Positions 26,304 through 35,544 are shown, counted from the first letter of the stretch. The stretch is 64,000 nucleotides of DNA from Nitrospirota bacterium (GCA_024275955.1 JAJRYD010000020.1:1-64000); one strand, 5' to 3'. A program made the numbers and translations. Notes: generated from the letters alone by a model not told the origin.

Positions 26304-27484
26304 ATGAAGAAGATATATTTATGGTTATGGCAAAGCATGATGCCGATGAGGAATCAGTCCGGTGCTACCAAGCATCTCGTTGCCGTTCTGCTGGTTTTGG
26401 TCGTCGCGGCTGTAGTCGCCCTCAGCTGGCCAAAAATTTCTGGAGATGATTCCGAAAAGGATAAAGAGAAAATTATCGAGGCGCTTCAGCAGTATTCTAT
26501 GGCAAGAGCTCTTGGGGATGTGCCGCAAGTCATAAAGTTTATTTCAAACGATTTTAACGATGCCGGTATGGACTATAAAAGCGCGATAAAAGCACTTAGC
26601 AAGAAAAAGCAGGGGTACACAACATTTTATATGAACGCAAGCCTTGCCGGAATTTTAGCAAAGGTTTCCTATAAGCGTCTGGAGAGGGTTGACGGAAAAG
26701 CTGTTACTACTGTCGTATTGGAGGAGCTTTGGAAAAAGGGAGATGATGGCAATTGGCGGCTCTTTAAGTTTGCAAAGGTAGACAGGGAAGCATTTACGCA
26801 GGCATCAGTGGCAGGGTCTGCCGAAAAGAAGGCCGAAAGAGGAAAGAACCAAGAAGGTACGCGCGCAAAAACTCCTAAAAAATCAGACACTAGCGTAAAG
26901 GATGTAGTGGTGGCGACTAAGAAAACCGTGGGGACTGCCGAAGAAGAGGTACCCCAAAGTGCCAAAGCACTGAAAACGGAGGAGGTCATGTTGTCCAAAA
27001 CGGTAGGCATGGAAGAGGTAAAACTGGATAACAACGAAATAAAAAAGCAAACAGTGCTAAGAAGGAAAATCTAGATAAAAAAAGTGTCAAAAAACGAAAG
27101 CTTTCCCTTCCATATAACTCATCTAAGAAGAGAGACCCATTCAAGTCGCTTATTGCTGGGTTTGGGTCGAAAACTTCCGGCGGTCTGTCTACGGGAAGTA
27201 GAAAGAGGTGCGATCCAAAAAGAGAAAGGGAGTTTTTAGAAAGTTTTGAAACGTTCTCTATTCAGCTGGTTGGTATAGTGCAAGGCGATGCCGATTACGC
27301 GTTAGTTGAGACACCCAATGGTCATGGGTATACAATAAAAAGGGGTATGCATATGGGAAAACATTGCGGTAGGGTGATAGGTATCAAATCTAATATGATT
27401 ATTGTCAGGGAGCAGGTGAGGAAGTCTGGTGCCGGTTTTAGAGTGGTCAAAAGAGAAATTAAGCTTAAGCGGAAAGAAGAGTAA
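26304..27484 (+). CDS. pilP: PilP with a membrane-anchored N-terminal extension, split by a -1 frame change
   Basis: The first frame (26304-27074) encodes a transmembrane helix (about residues 22-44), an alpha/beta domain resembling NTF2/SnoaL folds (about 50-165) and a Lys-rich linker, then stops. The PilP domain (DPFKSLIAGF ... FSIQLVGIVQGDADYALVE ... GRVIGIKSNMIIVRE) lies in the -1 frame, open only from 27032 to 27484, without a start codon, signal peptide or lipobox. A slip at A AAA AAG (27041-27047) joins the two into one protein of about 393 residues. Ordinary PilP is a lipoprotein of about 170-180 residues. The join may be programmed frameshifting or a one-base error in the A run. Confidence 0.75.
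27041..27047 (+). promoter_or_regulatory. Candidate -1 frameshift site A AAA AAG
   Basis: In the reading frame of the upstream part the codons are ATA AAA AAG, exactly the X XXY YYZ layout of the dnaX slippery heptamer. The zero frame stops 25 bases later (TAG at 27072-27074), and the -1 frame is open into the PilP domain. The usual helpers are weak: a GAAGAGG lies about 22 bases upstream, farther than the 10-14 typical of dnaX. A possible imperfect stem (27061-27068 with 27102-27110) begins 13 bases downstream. Confidence 0.5.
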
Positions 27485-27485
27485 A

Positions 27486-29588
27486 ATGAAAAAGGATATT
27501 AGAGTTTTAAGCAGTCTTCTAGTGTTTTTGTTGGTCTTCACTTTTGCGTGCGCTTCCAAAACTGGCTCCTCCAAGATGCCTGCCACGACATCCGTCCACG
27601 ATGTTTTTATCACCAAGATAACACCTAAGTCAACAATAGCAGGGATGGATCTCTATATTGAGGCAAGCGATACTGTTCAGTACACGGTTTTCAGGCTAGA
27701 GAACCCCAAAAGGCTGGTTCTGGATATGCCTAATATAGACTCAACCGCTTTTAGCGCCCCTATAGAGCTTGGAGAAGGATTGGCATCCAAAATATCTACC
27801 AAATATTTTTCCGATACCGGCAATTCCAGAGTCGAAATATTATTAAACGAACCTGTTTTGTACAAGGTTACTCGAATTCAGGATAACAAAGTACACCTTT
27901 CACTTTCTCCTCTTGAAAAAAAGAGTTTGAATGATAGGAAAATCCAGCCTGACGAAATCGAAATTCTCGGCGTGGAGCTTCGGGAGATGTCGGGCCTCGG
28001 CAGAATCCTCATCCGCTACAAGGGCGAAAAGCCAAAGTTCGAGATGATTAGAAAGCGAGAGAAAAAGCGCATCGTTCTTAATATCTACAACGCGAAGATA
28101 CTTAGGGCAAACGAGAAACTTTTTTCTGTTACCGCAAAAGATTCTATTATAAACAAGGTCGCCGCTTTTCAGTTTTCAACAAAACCTGAAGGTGTCGTAA
28201 AAATTCTGGCCAATCTTAACGAATACACATCTTCTAACGTCTTCGAACGTGATGGCGTGATAATGCTTGACATCGGCAGTCAGGCTATATTGGCGGATGC
28301 CTCTAGCCTGAAAAAGGAAGAAAAAAGCAAAGACCTTACAGGGAAGAAGAAAAAAACCGCGGAAGAATATGCGGGGCAAAAGGTTTCACTTGATTTCCAG
28401 AACGCAGATGTTAGAAATGTTTTGAGAATAATTGCCGATGTAAGCAAGCTTAACTTTATAATTTCAGATAAAGTTAGTGGCAAGGTTTCTATGAAACTTA
28501 TAGACGTTCCGTGGGATCTGGCACTAGACACTATTCTTACCAGCAGTAGCCTCGGCATGAAGCGCAATGGGAATATCATCAGAGTTGCCACTATTAACGA
28601 AATTAGCTCTGAGAATAGAAAGATGGTCAACGCTAGCAAAGATGTGAGTGCTGTTGAGCCTTTGTTCCTGAAGGTTTTTCAGATTAACTATGAATCGGTC
28701 GATAAGCTGAAAGCAAACCTTAGCTCGATAAAAAGTAGCCGTGGTTCGATTGACATTAATGAACGAAGCAATACCCTCATTATTCAAGAGACAAAAGATA
28801 AATTGTCGGAGATGGAAAGGCTCATCGAAATTCTCGATAGACGAACCGTACAGGTATTGCTTGAAGCAAGGATAGTTGAAGTCTCTCATAGTTTTACAAG
28901 AGAGCTTGGCATAAGGTGGGGCGGCAGGTATAGTGCCAACACCGGCGCGGCATTTCCAAATACAGTTGGTTTGAGCGGTATAAATAGTGCCGGTACTGCT
29001 AGTTCCGTTGCCGGAGATCTAGTCAACCTCGGAACCGCAGGTGCGCCGACAGGTGCCATCGGTGTCACGTTGGGGCATGTCAATGGCACCGCGTTGCTGG
29101 ATATGCAGCTGCTCGCGCTACAGAATCAAGGCAAGGGAAGAATCCTTTCTATGCCGAAAATAGCCACCATGAACAATACAGAAGCACTAATAGAAAGCGG
29201 AAGAGAGATACCGTATCAGACAATTTCCGCAAATGGAACGGAAACAGCTTTTAAGCGCGCGACGCTTTCACTAAGAGTTACACCGCATGTTGCAAAAGAT
29301 GAAATAATACGTCTCGAAATCGAAGTGAATAAAGATGAAGCAGACTTTTCCAACCAGCTTCCTGGCGCTCCACCGCCATTGCTGACAAAAAGGGCTAAAA
29401 CGGAGGTACTCGTCAAGGATGGCGATACAACGGTTCTTGGTGGATTGTTCAAAGAGGTTAAAACCAATAATTCGTCAAGCGTGCCGGGCCTTTCCAAACT
29501 GCCTTTGGTAGGCTGGATGTTTAAGAATAAGGCCAACACGGAAACTGGTGAGGAACTGCTGATTTTTATTACCCCGAAGACATTTTAG
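27486..29588 (+). CDS. pilQ: PilQ, type IV pilus outer-membrane secretin
   Basis: Forms the outer-membrane channel for the pilus. The ATG at 27486 follows GAAAGAAGAG directly after pilP. In 700 residues: signal with Cys (TFAC), AMIN domain(s) (TVQYTVFRLENPKRLVLDMPN), STN domain (VSLDFQNADVRNVLRIIADVS ... VPWDLALDTIL), secretin N1 (NTLIIQETKDKLSEMERLI), and the secretin core ending LPLVGWMFKNKANTETGEELLIFITPK. AMIN domains bind peptidoglycan. It is the last core gene of pilMNOPQ. Confidence 0.95.
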   Translation: MKKDIRVLSSLLVFLLVFTFACASKTGSSKMPATTSVHDVFITKITPKSTIAGMDLYIEASDTVQYTVFRLENPKRLVLDMPNIDSTAFSAPIELGEGLASKISTKYFSDTGNSRVEILLNEPVLYKVTRIQDNKVHLSLSPLEKKSLNDRKIQPDEIEILGVELREMSGLGRILIRYKGEKPKFEMIRKREKKRIVLNIYNAKILRANEKLFSVTAKDSIINKVAAFQFSTKPEGVVKILANLNEYTSSNVFERDGVIMLDIGSQAILADASSLKKEEKSKDLTGKKKKTAEEYAGQKVSLDFQNADVRNVLRIIADVSKLNFIISDKVSGKVSMKLIDVPWDLALDTILTSSSLGMKRNGNIIRVATINEISSENRKMVNASKDVSAVEPLFLKVFQINYESVDKLKANLSSIKSSRGSIDINERSNTLIIQETKDKLSEMERLIEILDRRTVQVLLEARIVEVSHSFTRELGIRWGGRYSANTGAAFPNTVGLSGINSAGTASSVAGDLVNLGTAGAPTGAIGVTLGHVNGTALLDMQLLALQNQGKGRILSMPKIATMNNTEALIESGREIPYQTISANGTETAFKRATLSLRVTPHVAKDEIIRLEIEVNKDEADFSNQLPGAPPPLLTKRAKTEVLVKDGDTTVLGGLFKEVKTNNSSSVPGLSKLPLVGWMFKNKANTETGEELLIFITPKTF

Positions 29589-29601
29589 GGAGGTTGCTGA
29601 T

Positions 29602-30012
29602 ATGGGTAAACTATTTCATGGGAAAAAGGTTTTAGCATCTCTGCTCCTCGTGGCGGCTGTAACTGTTCTTGGTTGCGGCTCTGCCAAAGACAGCCAGGGA
29701 GATAATACTATTGATGTCACGGGAGGCCCTACCAATTCGGGATACTACTTCACCGTGCATGCAAGCGCGGCAAGCGTGATTGATGGAGGTTCAACAGTTA
29801 TTACGGCATATGTACGCGATGCAAGCGGTGCGACTGTTGATGATGTTCTTGTCTCTATTACAAGTGGCACAGGTTCGCTTAAAAGCGGTGTTACCGCGTC
29901 TGGGCTCTACGGTGTAATCTTTGCGGTGAGCGGTGCGGCGGGGCAGTCAATACAGTATCAGGTGACGGTCGAGGAGACAACAGTTTCACTATCCATTCTA
30001 ATAATGCCGTAA
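29602..30012 (+). CDS. Small lipoprotein with an Ig-like (Big-type) domain
   Basis: A 136-residue lipoprotein (signal, lipobox VLGC) whose mature part is a single bacterial Ig-like beta domain: GGSTVITAYVRDASGATVDDVLVSIT, then a final strand (SIQYQVTVEETTVSLSIL). Ribosome site GGGAGG precedes the ATG. It lies 13 bases after pilQ, so it is probably cotranscribed and outer-membrane bound near the secretin. Its exact task is unknown; Ig-like domains often mediate protein contacts. Confidence 0.75.
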   Translation: MGKLFHGKKVLASLLLVAAVTVLGCGSAKDSQGDNTIDVTGGPTNSGYYFTVHASAASVIDGGSTVITAYVRDASGATVDDVLVSITSGTGSLKSGVTASGLYGVIFAVSGAAGQSIQYQVTVEETTVSLSILIMP

Positions 30013-30035
30013 CTATCTTTGGAGAGTTGTTCTAA

Positions 30036-31100
30036 TTGAAGGTAAGGCTTGGAGATAGAACCTATTCAATACTAATAGGCTCTGGTATTTTTGACAAAAC
30101 TGGAAGCACACTTTCTAAGGTTGCTAAAAGCAAAAGAGTCGCGATAATAAGCAACCGCAAGGTAGATAAACTCTTTGGCGGTATCTGCAGAAATTCCTTA
30201 GAAAAATCAGGGTTCAATGTTTCTACGTTGGCATTGCCTGACGGAGAACGGTTCAAAAACCTTGCGCAGATAGAAAAAATATATAAATTTCTGGTTAAAG
30301 AAAATTTTGATCGCTCTGATACCATCGTGGCGCTAGGAGGAGGTGTCGTTGGTGATATGGCGGGATTTGCCGCCGCGACCTATATGCGCGGCATAACCTT
30401 TGTCCAAGCTCCAACAACTCTGCTGGCACAAGTCGATAGCTCTGTTGGTGGAAAAACGGGGGTAGACTTTCCGGGCGGGAAGAACCTCATCGGCGCGTTT
30501 TATCAGCCAGCCACGGTAATAGCAGATATCTCGGCTCTCCAAACGCTTCCTGAAAGAGAGTTTAGATGCGGTATGGCCGAAGTCATTAAATACGGCATAA
30601 TAAAAGACAGAAACCTATTTAGTTTTTTGGAAAAGAATGTCGGGATTATCAGGAAGCGAAAGGTCAGTCCGCTTAAAAAAATAGTAGCGGCATCATGCAG
30701 AATAAAGGCAGATGTAGTAGAACGTGACGAGAGGGAAGCTGGTGTAAGAGCCTTGCTTAATTATGGTCATACGTTTGGTCATGCTATAGAAACCGCGCTT
30801 GGGTTTCAAAAACTAAAACATGGAGAGGCAGTCGCTATAGGCATGGTCCAAGCCGCGAGATTCTCTTGTCGCGTAGGCTTAGCGAGTGATGCGACCGTAA
30901 AAAAAATAAGTAATCTAATAAAAGCTTATGGTTTGCCTGTGTCGATGCCCGCGAGCCTTACACCGCAAGAAGTGGTTGCAGGAATGAAGCATGATAAAAA
31001 GATAATATGTGGTAGAATCAGATTTGTCTTAATAAAAAATATCGGTGATTCAGTAATCGAAGAAAACTTGTCCTATAGTGACGCTCTAAAATCGCTATGA
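30036..31100 (+). CDS. aroB: AroB, 3-dehydroquinate synthase
   Basis: Second enzyme of the shikimate pathway, converting DAHP to 3-dehydroquinate with NAD and Zn. Motifs are LPDGERFKNL, VALGGGVVGDMAGFAAATYMRG, PTTLLAQVDSSVGGKTGVD, GMAEVIKYG and the Zn ligands in NYGHTFGHAIE. It starts at a TTG (30036) with GGAGAG upstream; 354 residues. An aroB just after pilMNOPQ is common in proteobacteria. Confidence 0.95.
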   Translation: MKVRLGDRTYSILIGSGIFDKTGSTLSKVAKSKRVAIISNRKVDKLFGGICRNSLEKSGFNVSTLALPDGERFKNLAQIEKIYKFLVKENFDRSDTIVALGGGVVGDMAGFAAATYMRGITFVQAPTTLLAQVDSSVGGKTGVDFPGGKNLIGAFYQPATVIADISALQTLPEREFRCGMAEVIKYGIIKDRNLFSFLEKNVGIIRKRKVSPLKKIVAASCRIKADVVERDEREAGVRALLNYGHTFGHAIETALGFQKLKHGEAVAIGMVQAARFSCRVGLASDATVKKISNLIKAYGLPVSMPASLTPQEVVAGMKHDKKIICGRIRFVLIKNIGDSVIEENLSYSDALKSL

Positions 31101-31127
31101 GCTCTATGGAGCTAATCTGAAGCTGTA

Positions 31128-31580
31128 ATGAAAAAGAATAACCGGCTGGAATTTGATTTGGGGAAATCCCGAAAATCCGAATTTGAATTTAAATATCTTT
31201 TAATCGCACTATTCATAGCTGTTGTTTTTCTGAAAACTTCCGGTTGCACAACGACGACTGCCGAGCTGAATCTAGATGCCTCTACGCAAAACGGCAATAT
31301 AGAAACACCGAATGCTGACGACAAAAAACTTCTGGTAAGGGCAAATGGCCGCAATTTGGATGATGCCGGCCAATACCTCCTCGTGGTATCAGTTGAAGGA
31401 GGCAGTAAACCGTTTGCGTTATTCATAGGAGAAAAAGTACCATACTCGATTTCTTTTCTGGATTCGCGGCACGCCAAGATTCTTCTCAATCATAAAGATA
31501 TGCGTAAAAGTGAGATGACTGTTTATGTTTTAGACGGCTATGGGAACACTGCCTCGGTATCGGCCAAATTAGATTTTTAA
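31128..31580 (+). CDS. Small membrane-anchored protein of unknown function
   Basis: 150 residues: basic cytoplasmic start, one hydrophobic segment (YLLIALFIAVVFL, about 24-38) ending near TSGC, then a beta-rich periplasmic domain ending SEMTVYVLDGYGNTASV. The segment could be a signal anchor or an unusual lipoprotein signal. It follows aroB by 28 bases at the end of the pilM operon. A similar closing motif occurs in the minus-strand protein at 31611-32276. I cannot assign a family. Confidence 0.6.
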   Translation: MKKNNRLEFDLGKSRKSEFEFKYLLIALFIAVVFLKTSGCTTTTAELNLDASTQNGNIETPNADDKKLLVRANGRNLDDAGQYLLVVSVEGGSKPFALFIGEKVPYSISFLDSRHAKILLNHKDMRKSEMTVYVLDGYGNTASVSAKLDF

Positions 31581-31610
31581 AATCATATAAAACGACCAGT
31601 CGGCATTCTC

Positions 31611-32276
31611 TTATCGGCTAAGTTTGCGGAGCCTTTTAGTTGCCAGCTTTTTCCCTTCTATCGAATTTTTAAGATGAAAATCCGACACATCTTTTCCTCG
31701 GCCATTTAAGATAATGTTACTAAAAGAGTCAATTGCCGTGATTAATATTTCCGGTGATTTTATTTTATTTATCGTTTCAGTGCCATTGATAGGGTCGTCA
31801 ATATCTATTCCTGCAAGCTCCAAAAGTTTTTGCTTTTCAAACTTGAAAGAAAAAGTTCCTGTCTGGTTTGTTATAACAAGGATTTTTTTAGCATCGCTAT
31901 CGGCAGGTTTTTTGCCGGCATCCCGCGTGCCAGTAAGAGCCGATGCTCTGGATTGCGAAGTAAGCTTCAATCCGTAATAATCTTCAATGTAGCTAACAGC
32001 AAAGAGGTACGACTCTGTGCCGGTATTGTAAAAGAAGGGAAGAAGGAACGCAGTTACCAGAATTTGCGCAAAAGGAAACGGGGTTTTCCCGCTTACTGTC
32101 TTGGATGGCACCTCTGTTTTTTGTGCTGTAGCCTTTGTGCCGGATTTTTCAATTTTCTTATCATCGGTTTTCTTGTCGTCATTCAGCCCTGCTATCGGTG
32201 CTGAATTAGTAGTAGGGTTCTTCACTAACGGCACGGATAGAGGGCTTACATGGTTGTCTGGTCTCTGGTCAGGCAT
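31611..32276 (-). CDS. Single-pass membrane protein of unknown function
   Basis: 221 residues: a Lys/Thr/Pro-rich N-terminal stretch, one hydrophobic segment (ILVTAFLLPFF, about 72-84) and a C-terminal domain with ILVITNQTGTFSFKFE and SPEILITAIDSFSNIILN. It is the last gene of the minus-strand pilus cluster, 32 bases after the preceding gene. Its C-terminal motif resembles that of the convergent gene at 31128-31580, so each pilus cluster may end with a member of one family. Function unknown. Confidence 0.55.
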   Translation of the reverse strand: MPDQRPDNHVSPLSVPLVKNPTTNSAPIAGLNDDKKTDDKKIEKSGTKATAQKTEVPSKTVSGKTPFPFAQILVTAFLLPFFYNTGTESYLFAVSYIEDYYGLKLTSQSRASALTGTRDAGKKPADSDAKKILVITNQTGTFSFKFEKQKLLELAGIDIDDPINGTETINKIKSPEILITAIDSFSNIILNGRGKDVSDFHLKNSIEGKKLATKRLRKLSR

Positions 32277-32307
32277 CTAAGGTCTCCAATTGGAAGTTCA
32301 TATTATG

Positions 32308-33600
32308 CTAGTTAGCAGGGTTTGAATCAACTCCCATAATAGCCCGATTCTCATCAGTTTTGAGAAAAATTTCCATATGGATTGATCCATTGGGCGGGAT
32401 GTCGATCTTGATTTTTTTCTCAATAGGTTTGCCGACTATTAGCCCTATCTCTCCCTTAAGGATTGGAGACGCGGTAATTGTAACTGCTTGTTCTTTTCCA
32501 AGCATCAAATCGTCAAAGATGATATTTTTCTCGTCAAGAAAGTAGGTTTTACCGTTCACGAGAACAGAAAGGTTTCCCAGCTCCATCTTTCCGTAAAGGT
32601 TTTGTCTTAATCTGCCTTCGTATTTCTTATAAGTATAGTCGCTGATGTTCTCAATAAAAAGATGATCCACCCGTCGCCCAGATATTTTTGCATCGACATT
32701 TAAGGATATCTTTAGCGATCCATACGTCATCTTCGATTTTTTCTTTAGTATCCGAAAAGGATAATTTCTGATATCGGGAAAGTCCGAGGTAGACGCTGTC
32801 AGGATAACTTCTGGTGTTTTTAGGTTGCCTATCATGTCCCACGATGTTGTTAATATGCTGATTTTTTCACCTTTAGTTACAGCCTTTGCGGTAAAAAGCA
32901 GGTGCAGGTCAAAATGTTTTGCAATTTTTTTTCTTACCACGCTCCCCATTCCATAGGAAGTTTTTATGCTGTATTCCGAGGAAAGGTAGTCCGTCAGCTC
33001 TCTCTTTGAGAGGCAGTTGAATTGCGGTCTTGCGCAGATAGCTGAAGTAAGCTCCTCAAAGAGCCTAGATGTTAGGACTGTCACATTGCCGTTTTCATCA
33101 GCTATCTCTGTTACCGCTATAGAAAGCTTCTCTCTTGCTGGGTGATGGAGCCTTTCGGAAACGACACGTTTAAGAAAATTAAAATAACGGCTTTTACTAA
33201 TTTGTGGGTGTAGTTGATGCCGCACGAAATCTCCCGGAGAAATTTCACGTTTCACGCTGTCAATTATTCCTAAAACATGACCACCATAAATTGCCGTGAT
33301 AATTACCGTTCCCTGTGGCGTTAGGATGGCGGATGGCTTGGAAGAACCGCTTGCTGGTTTGTAGATTGTCATCCTGTCACCATGCATTACCTCATCGCGG
33401 TTGACACTAAGTTCAACTTTGTCACCTTTAGTTAAGAGGGTTGTTTTTCTTTCGGATCTTATTATCTGTCCATCCATATCTTTTTTTGAAAGAGCTTTGC
33501 TAAAAGAGGCGGCTACGAGGGGAGGGGAAATAGAGATTGAAAGTAGAGCGATAACTATTCGCATGCTCCAGCTACTGGAAGATGAAATCAGTTTTTCCAT
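32308..33600 (-). CDS. Periplasmic protein with FlgT/FlgO-like features, linked to a pilus secretin
   Basis: About 430 residues from the ATG at 33600, with a signal peptide ending near PPLVAA. The segment LLTKGDKVELSVNRDEVMHGDRMTIYKP resembles the small SH3-like domain of FlgT. The centre (KLSIAVTEIADENGNVTVL ... SRLFEELTSAI ... KIAKHFDLHLLFTAKAV) resembles a FlgO/CsgG-type domain. The C-terminal third is beta-rich with no call. It overlaps the end of the secretin gene by 13 bases. An ATG at 33564 is another possible start. Role: perhaps an accessory ring or lipoprotein-like factor around the secretin (inference). Confidence 0.55.
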   Translation of the reverse strand: MEKLISSSSSWSMRIVIALLSISISPPLVAASFSKALSKKDMDGQIIRSERKTTLLTKGDKVELSVNRDEVMHGDRMTIYKPASGSSKPSAILTPQGTVIITAIYGGHVLGIIDSVKREISPGDFVRHQLHPQISKSRYFNFLKRVVSERLHHPAREKLSIAVTEIADENGNVTVLTSRLFEELTSAICARPQFNCLSKRELTDYLSSEYSIKTSYGMGSVVRKKIAKHFDLHLLFTAKAVTKGEKISILTTSWDMIGNLKTPEVILTASTSDFPDIRNYPFRILKKKSKMTYGSLKISLNVDAKISGRRVDHLFIENISDYTYKKYEGRLRQNLYGKMELGNLSVLVNGKTYFLDEKNIIFDDLMLGKEQAVTITASPILKGEIGLIVGKPIEKKIKIDIPPNGSIHMEIFLKTDENRAIMGVDSNPAN

Positions 33601-35249
33601 TCGGCAGTATTCTTTATCAGTTTTGGCGAAATGAATATGAGGAGTTCTTTTTCGTTGTCGGTTTTGGTTTTGCCCTTGAAAAGCCACCCGAGGACAGGAA
33701 TTTTGGAAATGGCAGGCACGCCTTTTTCCGTGTCGGCTCTCACGTTTTCAAAAATACCACCAAGAACGGCAGTACCGCCGTTTTCTACCATGACGTTAGT
33801 TTCAATCCTTCTGGTTAAAATGGATGGTACGTTAAGCACCTGGTTGGCAAAATCGGCATCATCCTTTTTTACTAAAATCTTTAGAGATATATTTTCGTCA
33901 GGAGTTACAAATGGGACAACTTCAAGGGAGAGAACGGCATTTTTAAACTCTACAGTAGTAGCACCGCTGATACCGCCTGCCGATGTCTGGTATGGAATTT
34001 CCCTGCCGCTTTCAATTTTTGCCTTAATGCCGTTAATGGTTGTAATTTTAGGGTTGGAAATGGTTTTACTTTTTCCTTCCTGCTCCAGAGCTGATAGTCT
34101 GGCATTAAGCTGGGAAGTGCCTATCGCGTTGCTCAGCTGAATAGCTATTGCCGCTGGCGCGGTACCGCCGCCTGTAGGGTCGATAGCGGGGAAATTTATG
34201 GCGGACTCTTGGGTGCCAAGAGTATATCCGGGGTTGATGGCGTCTCCGCCAGGGCCTGTTGTCGTTACACCTGTATTGGTGCCGCCGGCAAAAATACCTC
34301 TTGGGTCGGATGTAATAGTGTGTCGCCCACCCCATTGGATGCCAAGTGATTTAGAGTAGCTTCTCAAAATCTCGACGATTCTCGATTCGATAAACACCTG
34401 CTGTTGTGGAATATCTATTTCGGCAAGTCTTTCTTCTACCTGCTTAATCTGTTTTGGCGTGCCATGTACGGTGAGCGCGGATGATTTAGGGAAAGTGCCG
34501 AAAGATATGTTTTGTCCGTATTTTAGAGTGCTGTTATCAGGCAGGTTTGCTCTTATATTTTTTGTGCGTGTTAATTTGTTTTGGAATATCTCTCTAAGAT
34601 ATTTTTTTACCTCTTTTGGCTGTACATATTTTAGCTTTATTGTTTTAAATGTCCTTTCGCCTTCGTCCGATATCTGTTGAGCCTGAAGTTTAGACGCAAG
34701 GTATGAGTGCTCTATCTCCGCGTTTTCTTTTTCCAGTTTGGCTAGTTTGGATTTTTTCTCCAGCTCCTCCATGTAATCATCGTAGGTGCTTATGATGTAA
34801 ACTTCTTGTTCGTTTGTTATTTGAAGGTTGTGCAGTTTTGCAAGAATTTGCAGAGCTTCGTCCCATGGAACATTCCTGAGGGTAAGCCCCTTCACACGCC
34901 TGTTTTTAGCGGAGCCTTTGATGTAGTAATTAAAATTTTTCCTTTCGTCACTAAGCATCTTTACGACAGTCTCAAGAGGTGCTGTCTTAAAGCTTATAGT
35001 CATAAGAGGTTTTTCATGTAGAGGTACAGCTTTTTCCGCTTCGTTTATAGTTACCAGATAAGGTTTTCTTCGCGCGCTATCTGCTATTAGTGCTTTTGGC
35101 TTTGGGATTGTGGTAAAGAACGGCTTTGCCGCAGCCACATTTTTGCCCCTGTCGGCAGATTCATTTTTAGTATTAGTCGCGCATGAAGTGAGTAGCAGGG
35201 CTATAGCCATGCATATAGTTTGCCGTAATCTCTTATCGTACAGCTTCAT
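33588..35249 (-). CDS. Secretin of a second pilus system (PilQ/MshL-like lipoprotein)
   Basis: 553 residues: lipoprotein signal (LLTSC), STN domain (ISFKTAPLETVVKMLSDE ... NVPWDEALQILAKL), coiled segment, secretin N1 (ALTVHGTPKQIKQVEERLAEI), and the secretin core with IESGREIPYQT, VLGGIF and a final IPVLGWLFKGKTKTDNEKELL. Unlike the plus-strand PilQ it has no AMIN domain and carries a lipid anchor, as in MshL-type secretins. It overlaps both neighbours and belongs to an operon that also encodes PilM-N, PilO and PilP equivalents. Confidence 0.88.
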   Translation of the reverse strand: MKLYDKRLRQTICMAIALLLTSCATNTKNESADRGKNVAAAKPFFTTIPKPKALIADSARRKPYLVTINEAEKAVPLHEKPLMTISFKTAPLETVVKMLSDERKNFNYYIKGSAKNRRVKGLTLRNVPWDEALQILAKLHNLQITNEQEVYIISTYDDYMEELEKKSKLAKLEKENAEIEHSYLASKLQAQQISDEGERTFKTIKLKYVQPKEVKKYLREIFQNKLTRTKNIRANLPDNSTLKYGQNISFGTFPKSSALTVHGTPKQIKQVEERLAEIDIPQQQVFIESRIVEILRSYSKSLGIQWGGRHTITSDPRGIFAGGTNTGVTTTGPGGDAINPGYTLGTQESAINFPAIDPTGGGTAPAAIAIQLSNAIGTSQLNARLSALEQEGKSKTISNPKITTINGIKAKIESGREIPYQTSAGGISGATTVEFKNAVLSLEVVPFVTPDENISLKILVKKDDADFANQVLNVPSILTRRIETNVMVENGGTAVLGGIFENVRADTEKGVPAISKIPVLGWLFKGKTKTDNEKELLIFISPKLIKNTAEWKN

Positions 35250-35544
35250 CTATAGAGACCTTTCTTATCTTTCCACCGCTGGACAGCTCGATATGATCTA
35301 TCGCTATTGTGATAATTCTAGATTTTCCGAACAAGCTACCGATCTGATATTCCATCCCATCAATAAGAGCCGTTTTTCTGCTTTTGGATATAAGCACCAT
35401 CTCAAGTTTTGGAACTTTTCTAATTTTTTTATCGTAGAACCTGAAAGGGTTTCGATCGGCGATACCTGTTTTTTCTATTGGAGCGCTATGCGTGGCGGTT
35501 ACAGCTCCGTAAAGTAGTATAGTTAAGAGAAAAATATTTTTCAC
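35233..35544 (-). CDS. PilP-like protein of the second pilus system
   Basis: 103 residues with a signal peptide (about 20 residues) but no lipobox. The DRNPF motif and a small beta domain (LEMVLISKSRKTALIDGMEYQIG ... IAIDHIELSSGGK) follow, as in PilP/MshK proteins. Its start overlaps the PilO-like stop (ATGA) and its end overlaps the secretin start. It would link the inner-membrane PilN/O pair to the secretin. The call rests mostly on size and position. Confidence 0.7.
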   Translation of the reverse strand: MKNIFLLTILLYGAVTATHSAPIEKTGIADRNPFRFYDKKIRKVPKLEMVLISKSRKTALIDGMEYQIGSLFGKSRIITIAIDHIELSSGGKIRKVSIDEAVR

